10,838 nucleotides of DNA from Desulfobacterales bacterium. Its GTDB lineage: Bacteria > Desulfobacterota > Desulfobacteria > Desulfobacterales > DAOWNP01. The DNA lies in assembly GCA_030149595.1 (NCBI GenBank), contig JASFBI010000023.1, positions 1-10,838 on the forward strand, written 5' to 3'. Positions 1 to 6,440 of this stretch are shown piece by piece. The position numbers and the translations under genes are program-made. Numbering within the stretch: position 1 is the stretch's first letter; every line of letters begins with the position of its first letter. Under the pieces are notes generated by a model. The model was not told the DNA's origin. It saw only the letters and a list, made by a program, of their open reading frames with translations, and made no database searches.

Positions 1-93
1 GTCGCGGGATTTATCCGTCAGCATCTCCTCTATACCGAACCGTTTGCTGATTTTTTCTGCCACAACCCGTTGATCTTTTTCCATCAGACTCAT
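1..93 (-). CDS. Partial unknown protein, N-terminal 31 residues
   Basis: An open frame starts at ATG 93-91 and leaves the window at position 1 without a stop. The product begins MSLMEKDQRVVAEKISKRFG and is charged, probably helical. An AGGGAAG ribosome site lies about 10 nt upstream of the ATG, and an in-frame TAG at 111-109 closes the frame behind it; a second ATG at 84-82 is also possible. The stretch is visibly richer in G and C than the DNA that follows, so it may belong to a different gene neighbourhood. I do not recognise the family from this fragment and assign no function. Confidence 0.5.
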   Translation of the reverse strand, partial: MSLMEKDQRVVAEKISKRFGIEEMLTDKSRD

Positions 94-216
94 CAACAGA
101 TCACTTCCCTATGGTTGATGGGCTGTTGTTTTTTTAAGTATTCTTGTTACAGAGTTGCGTTGAATATTTAGACTTTTGCTATTTTTTTTTATATTGATTA
201 ATTATTTAAATTTATC

Positions 217-243
217 TTGACATGAATAAAAGTTTGGTATACA
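217..243 (+). promoter_or_regulatory. Candidate sigma-70 promoter
   Basis: A perfect TTGACA (217-222) is followed after 15 bp by TATACA (238-243), with a TG one base before the -10 (235-236) that resembles an extended -10. The spacer is short, and the nearest gene is 300 bp downstream past a repeat element, so its target is uncertain. In such AT-rich DNA a chance match is quite possible. Confidence 0.3.
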
Positions 244-339
244 TAACTTTATAACCTTAGTAAAACTTAATGAGTATAACTATAAACATTAAAAAATAAT
301 ATGTGATAAATGAAGGCGAATCAACCTGATATAATACTT

Positions 340-477
340 ACAAGCTGTTATAGAATAAAAATTTTCAAGTTTAAGGAGGAAAATTATTTTGCCAGCAGGT
401 TTGCCCGTTGTATTTTCCGGATCAAATTAATTTTACAACGCAGAAATTGGGCAAAGTAGTGTTTTGTAACAACCTGT
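340..477. repeat. Palindromic MITE-like element, copy 1 (138 bp)
   Basis: This is the first of two related elements in the same orientation (the other is 1911-2050). It begins ACAAGCTGTTAT and ends GTAACAACCTGT, an imperfect terminal inverted repeat. Its last 40 bp or so (about 437-477) are nearly identical to the end of copy 2, and the central CCCGTTGTATT is shared. It has no coding capacity and no clear target-site duplication. It is more diverged from a perfect hairpin than copy 2. It could be a MITE-type transposon relic or a REP-like structured repeat. Confidence 0.75.
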
Positions 478-689
478 TACCTATGGCTTTTTGGTTTGTT
501 AATGGCTGTTTTTCAAATTAGGTTCAATATTAAAATATTAGGAATATAACAATTATGTTAAATATCGTAGAGAATAACCCAAAATTATTAGAAAAGACAA
601 AAGAAACAAAACCGATATGGGATATTTTCCCACATCTTTAATGCCCGCTTATAGTGATGTGTTTATCTGTAAGTGAGCAAAAGAGGATA

Positions 690-971
690 ATGAAAAAAAC
701 AGGATTTTCTCTTAAAAAAAGAACACCGTATTTTATTCATAATATGTTAATGACTCATTTGAATAAAAAAAATAAGGTGTCAGTAAAAACAGATCAGTTT
801 ATCAGGCATAAATACCGTAAAAGTATTTCAAAATTTGCTGATACAAAAGAAAAACAGCTGAAAAAAGAGTGGAAAACAAAGCTTCGTTTAGGTGAGATTG
901 AGGAAATAGCTTATGCTGTTGTTTCACACATTGAAGCTTCAGATGAATTTATTATGGATGTATATGGTTAA
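690..971 (+). CDS. Open middle segment of the interrupted DUF2325 gene
   Basis: This is the stretch between the two internal TAA codons, about 93 residues from ATG 690. An AAGAGG lies only 3 nt before that ATG; GTG 654 and ATG 657 are in frame upstream but have no ribosome site. The product is basic and helical, beginning MKKTGFSLKKRTPYFIH and ending EFIMDVYG. It corresponds to the N-terminal helical domain that precedes the coiled coil in full-length DUF2325 proteins. An automatic pipeline would probably call it a small hypothetical protein. I see it as a fragment of the larger gene, possibly still translated, and not as an independent family. Confidence 0.4.
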   Translation: MKKTGFSLKKRTPYFIHNMLMTHLNKKNKVSVKTDQFIRHKYRKSISKFADTKEKQLKKEWKTKLRLGEIEEIAYAVVSHIEASDEFIMDVYG

Positions 972-977
972 ATACAC

Positions 978-1790
978 ATGATGGGTCATTTAAATGCGGA
1001 TGATGTTATGAAGTCAAGGAGAAGCCTTAATATGGAACTGCATGTTAATCAAAAACTGGCAAAACTTCTTAATAGAAAAAAAACAAGAATAAAACAACTT
1101 AAACAAAAAAATGAAAAGCTTTCCAATGATCTTAAAGAGGTGGTATCTCATCTGAAACTATCAAAAAAACAGCAAATTAAACCAAATGTAATAAATAACG
1201 ATTCTAAATTTTTAAATGCTGAAAACATAAAATTAAAAAACAGTTTTAAAGAGCTTGAAGTGCAATTATTATATGTATCTGAAGAAAATAATTTACTTGA
1301 AAGACAGAAAAGAAAAAATCAAATTAAAATATTTGAATTACAGTCAACTAATGATCAACTTGCAAGTGAAATTGATGTTTTTATTTCTCAAATAACCCCT
1401 TTAGAAAATTGCAAAGGAGAGTGTGAAGAAAAGTGTAAAACATGCAAAGAAAAGTGCAAAGCATGCTCTGAATTCCAGCTATGTTCCAAGCGAGTTCTTC
1501 TTGTAGGTGGTATTACAAAAATGAAACCGTTTTATCAGCGTATTATTGAATCTAATGGATGTGAGCTTGATTACCATGATGGCTACATGAAAAACGGGCA
1601 TAAAAACTTAGAAAGTAGAGTTCTCAAATCTGATCTGATTATTTGTCCGGTAAATTGTAATAGTCATGGGGCATGTGACCGTATAAAAAAATTGTGTAAA
1701 AAGCATAATAAATCAGTTAAAATGCTGCCAAGCTCAAGTTTAAGTTCTGTGTCAAATGCATTGGTTGATACTTTTGCAAGATTAAATTAA
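978..1790 (+). CDS. DUF2325 domain protein, open C-terminal segment (270 aa)
   Basis: This is the longest intact piece of the interrupted gene. Residues about 20-135 are a long charged coiled coil rich in Lys, Glu, Asn and Gln. Residues 145-169 hold seven cysteines spaced C-x3-C-x3-C-x2-C-x3-C-x2-C-x5-C, a plausible metal or redox site. Residues 172-270 are the DUF2325 domain, with KRVLLVGGI at its start, HDG, then CPVNCNSHGACDRIKKLCKK and a final PSSSLSS. The function of DUF2325 is unknown; the domain has a Rossmann-like look. ATG 978 and ATG 981 both lack a Shine-Dalgarno sequence, and the conserved IHM motif lies across this point, which suggests that the natural gene starts far upstream. 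If expressed alone it would lack the N-terminal domain. Confidence 0.6.
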   Translation: MMGHLNADDVMKSRRSLNMELHVNQKLAKLLNRKKTRIKQLKQKNEKLSNDLKEVVSHLKLSKKQQIKPNVINNDSKFLNAENIKLKNSFKELEVQLLYVSEENNLLERQKRKNQIKIFELQSTNDQLASEIDVFISQITPLENCKGECEEKCKTCKEKCKACSEFQLCSKRVLLVGGITKMKPFYQRIIESNGCELDYHDGYMKNGHKNLESRVLKSDLIICPVNCNSHGACDRIKKLCKKHNKSVKMLPSSSLSSVSNALVDTFARLN

Positions 1791-1910
1791 AAGTTATAAC
1801 GTATTTGTCTTAATTTTTTTAAAAGAATAGAAAATCGTACTGAATGGAAATAATGTGTTATATTTGGAAATTGATGAAAGTGAAAAGAAAAATCTTGAAA
1901 ATCGAAGTTA

Positions 1911-2050
1911 ACAGGCTGTTACATAATAAAAATTTCTTCAAGTTCAAGGCAAAAAATAAATTTAACCGCAGGCATACCCGTTGTATTCCGAGGATTAAAT
2001 TTATTTTTTAACGCAGAAATTGGACAAAGTAGTGTTTTGTAACAGCCTGT
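1911..2050. repeat. Palindromic MITE-like element, copy 2 (140 bp)
   Basis: The ends are a perfect 13-bp inverted repeat (1911-1923 ACAGGCTGTTACA; 2038-2050 TGTAACAGCCTGT). Inside, a second exact 15-bp inverted pair (1951-1965 and 1995-2009) encloses a 29-bp loop, so the whole element could fold as a nested hairpin. It matches copy 1 along its length, best at the right end. No transposase and no obvious target-site duplication are seen. Together the copies bracket the broken DUF2325 gene. It is either a non-autonomous transposon of MITE type or a large structured intergenic repeat. Confidence 0.8.
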
Positions 2051-2215
2051 CGAAATTCAAGAGATGACTATATACTCTATACCTGTGACCCCGTATTTTT
2101 ATATGAAACTCCGTCCAATAGACTGTAATAGTGAGAGTTTTAATTTTCGTTGTGGCAGATAAATTTACCATGTATGTTATATAAAACCCTGTCTTTTATT
2201 ATCGTAATTTCCTAT

Positions 2216-2242
2216 TTGACATTAATAGATATCCTATATACT
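2216..2242 (+). promoter_or_regulatory. Candidate promoter of the selenium operon
   Basis: A perfect TTGACA (2216-2221) is followed after 15 bp by TATACT (2237-2242), one mismatch from TATAAT. It would give a leader of about 70 nt before the yedE ATG. The spacer is 2 bp shorter than ideal, which is common at activator-dependent promoters and would suit LysR control. The -10 overlaps the second copy of the 11-bp repeat CTATATACTCT. Confidence 0.38.
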
Positions 2243-2317
2243 CTGTGTTATTTTAAATCAGAGAGAATAAGCAGGTATATAATAAGGCAAAATTTTTTAA
2301 ATAGGAAATTAATTGTA

Positions 2318-3400
2318 ATGAAGAAAAATTATTTTTCAACCCGCTGGGGAATTATTGGAACCGGGTGTCTTATTGGTGTTTTTGCAGCACTTTTACAAAA
2401 AATGGGTAATCCTGCAAATATGGGTATTTGTGTGGCTTGTTTTGAAAGGGATATAGCTGGTGCTATTGGAATCCACAGAGCATCAGTTGTTCAGTATATG
2501 CGGCCTGAGATTGTTGGATTTGTGATAGGTTCGCTGATAGCTGCCTGTATTTTCAAAGAATTTCGATCAAGAACAGGATCATCTCCAATTGTAAGGTTTG
2601 TTCTTGGTGTTTTTGCAATGATAGGAGCATTGATTTTTTTAGGGTGTCCATGGAGGGCGCTGCTGCGGCTGGCCGGTGGTGATGGTAATGCTGTAGTTGG
2701 ATTGTCCGGCCTTGTTTTTGGAATATGGGTGGCAACACTTTTTCTTAAAAAAGGTTATAATTTAGGACGTGCCCAGGAAACTCACAGTGCAGCAGGATGG
2801 ATAATGCCTTTAATTATGCTGGGTTTTTTAGTTCTTATGTTTATTTTTCCCCAAATCCAGGGGCAGGGGAAAAGCGTGATACTTTTTTATAGTATAAAAG
2901 GACCAGGGGCTATGCATGCCCCTTTGATTATTTCGCTTATAATCGGGATTGTCATTGGAATTATAGCTCAGCAGAGCAGATTTTGCACCATGGGAGCATT
3001 TCGAGACCTTATACTTTTTAAACAAATGCATCTTTTATCAGGCATTATAGCTCTTGCTGTATCAGCTTTTATTGTTAATTTGATTTTAGATCAGTTTCAT
3101 CCTGGATTTGCAAATCAGCCTGTGGCCCATAATTTATACTTGTGGAATTTCAGCGGGATGGCTCTATCTGGTCTGGCTTTTGCTCTTGCTGGCGGATGTC
3201 CGGGGAGGCAGCTTTTTTTAACCGGGGAAGGCGATGGTGATGCTGCTGTTTTTGTATTAGGAATGATTGCAGGAGCGGCATTTTCACATAATTTTGGTCT
3301 TGCCAGTTCACCCAAAGGAATAGGGCATTATGGTGCTGCTGCTGTAATTATTGGGATTATAGTATGTCTGGCTATTGGTTTTACAATGAGAAAAAAATAA
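2318..3400 (+). CDS. yedE: YedE-type selenium/sulfur transporter membrane protein
   Basis: An inner-membrane protein of 360 residues with about nine or ten hydrophobic segments. It belongs to the YedE/YeeE family, whose members carry thiosulfate-like sulfur or, next to yedF and other selenium genes, are thought to carry a selenium compound. Hallmark cysteines are visible: C38 and C41 (NMGICVACF), C110 (GCPWRALLRLAGGDG), C223 (RFCTMGAFRD) and C294 (GGCPGRQLFLTGEGDGD). The C110 and C294 motifs are clearly homologous, the sign of an internally duplicated fold. The start is ATG 2318, with AGGA at 2303-2306 and the typical MKKNYFSTRWG beginning; the longer frame from 2150 adds 56 unconserved residues without a ribosome site. 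It heads the operon, with yedF 32 nt downstream. The substrate is inferred from context, not shown by sequence. Confidence 0.94.
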   Translation: MKKNYFSTRWGIIGTGCLIGVFAALLQKMGNPANMGICVACFERDIAGAIGIHRASVVQYMRPEIVGFVIGSLIAACIFKEFRSRTGSSPIVRFVLGVFAMIGALIFLGCPWRALLRLAGGDGNAVVGLSGLVFGIWVATLFLKKGYNLGRAQETHSAAGWIMPLIMLGFLVLMFIFPQIQGQGKSVILFYSIKGPGAMHAPLIISLIIGIVIGIIAQQSRFCTMGAFRDLILFKQMHLLSGIIALAVSAFIVNLILDQFHPGFANQPVAHNLYLWNFSGMALSGLAFALAGGCPGRQLFLTGEGDGDAAVFVLGMIAGAAFSHNFGLASSPKGIGHYGAAAVIIGIIVCLAIGFTMRKK

Positions 3401-3432
3401 TTAATACAGACGAAAAGACAGGAGATAAGTTT

Positions 3433-3648
3433 ATGAGTATAATTGTTGATGCAGGAGGTCTTTCATGTCCCCAGCCGGTTTTGATGACGCTTAACAAAAT
3501 CAAAGAGATCAAAAAAGGCAAGATCATAATAAAGGTAGATTCCAATACTTCCAAAGAAAATGTGAGCCGGGCGGCACAAAGTCAGGGATGGGATATTGAC
3601 ATTCAAGAGCAGGAAACAGGATATCAGCTTACCATAAAAAAGGAATAA
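3433..3648 (+). CDS. yedF: YedF/TusA-family sulfur or selenium carrier
   Basis: A 71-residue cytosolic protein with the TusA/SirA signature: GGLSCPQPVLMTLNKIKEI, with the carrier cysteine at C12 in a CPxP motif. TusA-family proteins hold sulfur as a persulfide on this cysteine, and members next to yedE are thought to do the same with selenium. AGGAG at 3420-3424 sits 8 nt before ATG 3433; an in-frame ATG at 3364 would overlap yedE and add unrelated residues. Many anaerobes fuse this domain to a DsrE-like domain (long YedF of about 190 residues); here only the small domain is present, as in E. coli YedF. The next gene begins 3 nt after the stop, so the two are cotranscribed and probably partners. 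The family call is firm; the selenium role rests on the neighbours. Confidence 0.93.
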   Translation: MSIIVDAGGLSCPQPVLMTLNKIKEIKKGKIIIKVDSNTSKENVSRAAQSQGWDIDIQEQETGYQLTIKKE

Positions 3649-3651
3649 AAT

Positions 3652-4239
3652 TTGTCTTTTTTTAAATTTTTAAAACCAAAAGAAAAAAGGCCGCAAAAAT
3701 CAGATCCGGTCAAATTTAGTAAATCAAACTGCCAGGACAGGGGTATTCTTGTTTTTGAACATACCAGTGAAGTAATCAGAGCGGAGAGTTTTTTAAAAAA
3801 AGCTGCCAAAATAAACGGGGGAATGATTCGGGTTATGGGGCCTCCTCCTGAAATCAGGACAGGTTGTGATCTTGTTATTGAGTTTCCTCTTATAGAAAAA
3901 CTAAGTGTATTAAGAACTCTTCTTGCAGCTGATATTGAACCGCTTGAAATAATTCCTGTTACAAGCTCTTTACTTTTACCTGTAAATCTTTTTCAAACTC
4001 AGGATTTTGATCAATACCTGATGGTACGTGCTGCAAATATGAAGATAACTGTTGAAAAAGATACTTTAATTATCGTTAATATTTCAGGAGGAGGCTGTCC
4101 TGATGTTCCATATCTTGCACAGGAAATGGTTGGTTATCATCTGACAGAAGCTCCTTTGCCGCGGGATATAGGCCATACTCTTTGTGGGTATGCTCTTCAA
4201 TTAGCTTATGAGGAGATTACACATCAATGCTTGCTATAG
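3652..4239 (+). CDS. DUF3343 putative Se/S carrier protein with extra C-terminal domain
   Basis: A 195-residue protein. Residues about 31-100 match DUF3343, a small domain that goes with YedE/YedF and is named a putative Se/S carrier: GILVFEHTSEVIRAESFLKK, then PPPEIRTGCDLVIEF with the key cysteine C72. Stand-alone DUF3343 proteins are usually about 80-90 residues. Here a basic N-terminal tail (1-28) and a roughly 90-residue C-terminal region are added, which contains ISGGGCPDVPYLA (C149) and IGHTLCGYALQLAYEE (C178). I do not recognise that region as a named domain. Translation must start at TTG 3652: AAGGA ends 7 nt before it, and the next ATG lies inside the DUF3343 domain. The 3' end overlaps the next gene by 13 nt. 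Several unpaired cysteines fit a role in holding or passing a chalcogen; this is inference. Confidence 0.9.
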   Translation: MSFFKFLKPKEKRPQKSDPVKFSKSNCQDRGILVFEHTSEVIRAESFLKKAAKINGGMIRVMGPPPEIRTGCDLVIEFPLIEKLSVLRTLLAADIEPLEIIPVTSSLLLPVNLFQTQDFDQYLMVRAANMKITVEKDTLIIVNISGGGCPDVPYLAQEMVGYHLTEAPLPRDIGHTLCGYALQLAYEEITHQCLL

Positions 4240-5096
4240 TAGGGACAGTTCCGGATCAGGAATTTCCGTTAACTGCAGGGGAAATAACCCTGAAAAACAG
4301 GAAAATTTATATAGGAGAAAGAAATTTCCCTGTAAACCGTGGAACACCGGCTTTAATGGCAGCAGCAATAAAGGCTGGAGATTATCTCGGCAGTAAAAAT
4401 ATCTACGGTTTTCTGGCAGGGGATATTGGACGGGGAAATGGAAGCCGTACACTCTATGAATATCTGTCTAACAATCTTTCTGGGTTTGATTTCAGCTCTA
4501 TTGTTTTTCATTACCTTCAACCGGATGTGGACTGGCATAACAGGGTTATGTTTGCTGTTTGTGAAATGAAAAAAAGACCTGTGCTTATTGCGGATGCTGG
4601 TTTTATGTATGCTGCAAAAATGAGCGGGCAGGCTAAAGAGTACGATTTGTTTACCCCGGACGTGGGAGAGCTGGCTTTTTTGGCAGATGAAAAGGCTCCG
4701 CACCCTTTTTATACCCGGGGGTTTATCTTAAAACAGGAGAACAGGACAGAGGAGCTGATTGCCAGAGCATATAAGCATGACAATGCAGCGCGTTATCTCC
4801 TTGTCAAAGGGAGATCAGATTATGTGGCTGACCAGCAGGGAATTATTGCAAAAATTGACAAACCTGTTGATGCGGCTATGGAGGTTATTGGAGGGACAGG
4901 AGACAGCCTGACAGGCATCCTGTCAGCTCTTGTTAGTTCAAAAATAGTAATAGACAAAGCAGCGATTATTGCAGCTCAGGTTAACAGACTTGCGGGGCAT
5001 TTTGCGGTACCAACTCCGGCAACAAAGATAACTGAGATTATCAGGTATATACCAAAAGCACTTAATCAAACTATGAAGGGGAAAAAAGAGTTATGA
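4227..5096 (+). CDS. NAD(P)H-hydrate dehydratase-like (YjeF C-terminal/ribokinase-fold) protein
   Basis: A 289-residue cytosolic protein that resembles the C-terminal half of YjeF, the ADP- or ATP-dependent dehydratase that repairs hydrated NAD(P)H. Visible marks of this fold are GDIGRGNGS (65-73), LIADAG (120-125), LFTPDVGELAFL (141-152), LLVKG (191-195) and the anion-hole motif IGGTGDSLTG (221-230), with D226 in the catalytic-base position. The YjeF epimerase domain is absent, and the N-terminal sugar/NADHX motifs are divergent, so a paralogue with another substrate is possible. ATG 4227 has AGGAG 11 nt upstream. The gene overlaps DUF3343 by 13 nt and the porin by 4 nt (ATGA). Its place between a chalcogen carrier and a porin suggests a selenium-linked job not stated by the family name. 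Confidence 0.83.
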   Translation: MLAIVGTVPDQEFPLTAGEITLKNRKIYIGERNFPVNRGTPALMAAAIKAGDYLGSKNIYGFLAGDIGRGNGSRTLYEYLSNNLSGFDFSSIVFHYLQPDVDWHNRVMFAVCEMKKRPVLIADAGFMYAAKMSGQAKEYDLFTPDVGELAFLADEKAPHPFYTRGFILKQENRTEELIARAYKHDNAARYLLVKGRSDYVADQQGIIAKIDKPVDAAMEVIGGTGDSLTGILSALVSSKIVIDKAAIIAAQVNRLAGHFAVPTPATKITEIIRYIPKALNQTMKGKKEL

Positions 5097-6364
5097 AGAG
5101 ATGTATTACCACTGTTTTTATGTTTTTATTTTTATTATCAGGGATATTTTTTACATCAGCTGTTTTTGTTTTTGCAAATAGCATTGATGATGAATTTAAG
5201 GTTATAAAAAAGAGAATTGTAGAGCTGGAAGGCAGGATGGATGAGCAGGGTAAAGCTAATAATAAGATTAATCAATACATCAAGTCTCACAAGATCAAGG
5301 TAGGTATGCGGGTACAGGCCTGGTATCAATATATGGAAGATGGAAAAGGTGATGATAATGATAAAGCTTTAAACGATTTTATGGTAAGAAGAGCATATTT
5401 TTATATAAAAGGGCAGGCCACGGAAAAAGTCGGTTTTTTTGCCCATCTTGCTGCTGACCGGATAGGTCAGGACGGTCTTGATAAGCCTTCTGTTGGATTG
5501 GGAAGTGGTTTTGCTGTGCGTGATGCCTGGGTTAATTATAAATTTAGTGATGCTTTTACGTTCCAGATTGGAAGAATGTATATTCCTTTTACCAGATTTT
5601 TCGGCACTGAATCTACTTTTGGTTTGCTTACTCTTGAGCTTCCCTTTAGTCAGGGAGGAGTACGCGGAGCTCCGTTTTTTACAAGCAAGGTGGGACGGGA
5701 CGATGGGGTAGTCTTGTGGGGTAATCCCTTTGATGGCAAGATTCAGTACCGGTTTGGAGTGTCTGAAGGAGTAGAGAACAATGTGGAAAATCCAGACGAC
5801 AACCTGAGATTTACTGGACGCGTATCTGTTAATTTGCTTGAACCGGAAAAAGGATGGTACAATAAGGGAAACTATCTTGGAAAGAAAAAAGTGCTGTCAA
5901 TTGGAGCAGGTTATGATTATCAACCGGATCTTATATTAGGAGGCATAGAAGATCAGAATAACAAGGCATGGACAACTGACATTTTTTTTGATCATCCTGT
6001 GGGAAAAGGAGCGGTAACTGCTGAGTTGTCCTATGTTAATTTGAAAAATTCTACACAAAAGCTGGGATTTAGCCGTCTTGTTCAGGGTGGGGATGCTCAA
6101 ATTTACTATATTCAGGCAGGTTATCTGTTTCCGGGATGTAAAATTCAGCCGTATTTAAGATATGAACATATTGATGTTAAAGATGCACCTGATACATCTT
6201 TTCCGTGTGCTGGCGTTAACTATTTTATAAAAGGACACAGTGCCAAATTTACCTTAGACTGGACACAGGTTCATCAAAAAGAAAAAATTGATGGGCTTAC
6301 TGGTAATTTTAGTGGAGACAAAAATCAAAATATTATTACCTTACAGTTTGCCTGTGGATTTTAA
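5093..6364 (+). CDS. OprP/OprO-like outer-membrane porin
   Basis: A 423-residue exported protein. Residues 1-28 are a signal peptide (KR start, a long Phe/Leu core, likely cleavage after VFA). Residues about 30-65 form a charged helix like the coiled-coil stalk of trimeric porins. The rest is a beta-barrel with alternating aromatic strands and the family marks FMVRRAYFYIKGQ, VRDAWVNYKF, FQIGRMYIPF, SKVGRDDGVVLWG and YLRYEHID. It ends in Phe, the usual outer-membrane insertion signal. This is the phosphate-selective porin O/P family, whose members pass anions such as phosphate; an oxyanion such as selenite or sulfate is a fair guess here, but no residue proves it. Its ATG overlaps the stop of the gene before it (ATGA), so it is translated with the selenium genes. 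A hairpin terminator follows. Confidence 0.88.
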   Translation: MKRCITTVFMFLFLLSGIFFTSAVFVFANSIDDEFKVIKKRIVELEGRMDEQGKANNKINQYIKSHKIKVGMRVQAWYQYMEDGKGDDNDKALNDFMVRRAYFYIKGQATEKVGFFAHLAADRIGQDGLDKPSVGLGSGFAVRDAWVNYKFSDAFTFQIGRMYIPFTRFFGTESTFGLLTLELPFSQGGVRGAPFFTSKVGRDDGVVLWGNPFDGKIQYRFGVSEGVENNVENPDDNLRFTGRVSVNLLEPEKGWYNKGNYLGKKKVLSIGAGYDYQPDLILGGIEDQNNKAWTTDIFFDHPVGKGAVTAELSYVNLKNSTQKLGFSRLVQGGDAQIYYIQAGYLFPGCKIQPYLRYEHIDVKDAPDTSFPCAGVNYFIKGHSAKFTLDWTQVHQKEKIDGLTGNFSGDKNQNIITLQFACGF

Positions 6365-6440
6365 TTTAATCCAAATTTGTTATAAAAGAAGATCAGGTTT
6401 TATTTTTTTTTAAAAAAAACGAGACCGAAATTACTTTCAC

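Larger units (their letters stand above)
94..554. other. AT-rich intergenic stretch, no gene seen
   Basis: This 461-bp stretch separates the partial minus-strand gene from the DUF2325 block. It holds one promoter-like sequence (217-243) and the first copy of the palindromic element (340-477). No open frame with a believable ribosome site was found. The AAGGAGG at 373-379 leads only to a TTG frame of 13 codons inside the repeat. Confidence 0.6.
555..1790 (+). pseudogene. DUF2325 coiled-coil protein gene interrupted by two in-frame TAA codons
   Basis: Read from ATG 555, with a weak AGGA 11 nt upstream, one frame spans 412 codons to TAA 1788-1790, with internal TAA codons at 639-641 (codon 29) and 969-971 (codon 139). 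No frameshift is needed. As I recall the family, DUF2325 proteins of about 400 residues open with a W-[DE]-I-x-P-H-x-x-C-P-[LV]-[IV]-G-T-C-L motif, and about 110 residues later have Y/F-G-[DE]-[IV]-H-M-x-x-H. Here these read PIWDIFPHL-stop-CPLIVMCL and DVYG-stop-IHMMGHL, so each stop replaces one residue in a conserved motif; one base change (CAA or GAA to TAA) would explain each. The segment order is a short N-terminus, a helical domain, a coiled coil, a Cys cluster and the DUF2325 domain. TAA ends other genes here, so code reassignment is excluded. Recent gene decay is likeliest; readthrough, re-initiation or sequencing error remain possible. Confidence 0.75.
1791..2317. other. Intergenic stretch with repeat copy 2 and the yedE leader
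   Basis: This 527-bp stretch holds, in order, a possible gene remnant (1831-1911), repeat copy 2 (1911-2050), an 11-bp direct repeat CTATATACTCT (2068-2078 and 2234-2244) and a promoter candidate (2216-2242). The frame from GTG 2150 that joins yedE has no ribosome site and is read here as leader. No clear terminator follows the DUF2325 stop. Confidence 0.55.

Noticed and set aside
373..430. Strong AAGGAGG followed by a TTG frame
   Set aside because: The frame has only 13 codons before TAA and lies inside repeat copy 1; copy 2 does not keep the AAGGAGG.
555..1790. Reassigned TAA codon (alternative genetic code)
   Set aside because: TAA is used as the normal stop of other intact genes here, such as yedE, yedF and lysR, so the internal TAA codons cannot be general sense codons.
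1853..2011. Frame of about 53 codons from ATG 1853 through repeat copy 2
   Set aside because: It is composed mostly of repeat sequence, has no ribosome site and its product is low-complexity and basic.
340..2050. CRISPR array
   Set aside because: There are only two repeat copies, 138-140 bp long and 1.4 kb apart, with a gene between them; no short regularly spaced repeats occur in the window.
2150..2317. Longer yedE start at GTG 2150, adding 56 residues
   Set aside because: No ribosome site, and the added residues overlap the promoter candidate and do not fit the family's start; ATG 2318 has AGGA and the expected N-terminus.
2318..4239. In-frame TGA selenocysteine in the selenium genes
   Set aside because: All key cysteine positions read as Cys codons and the frames are complete without any internal TGA.
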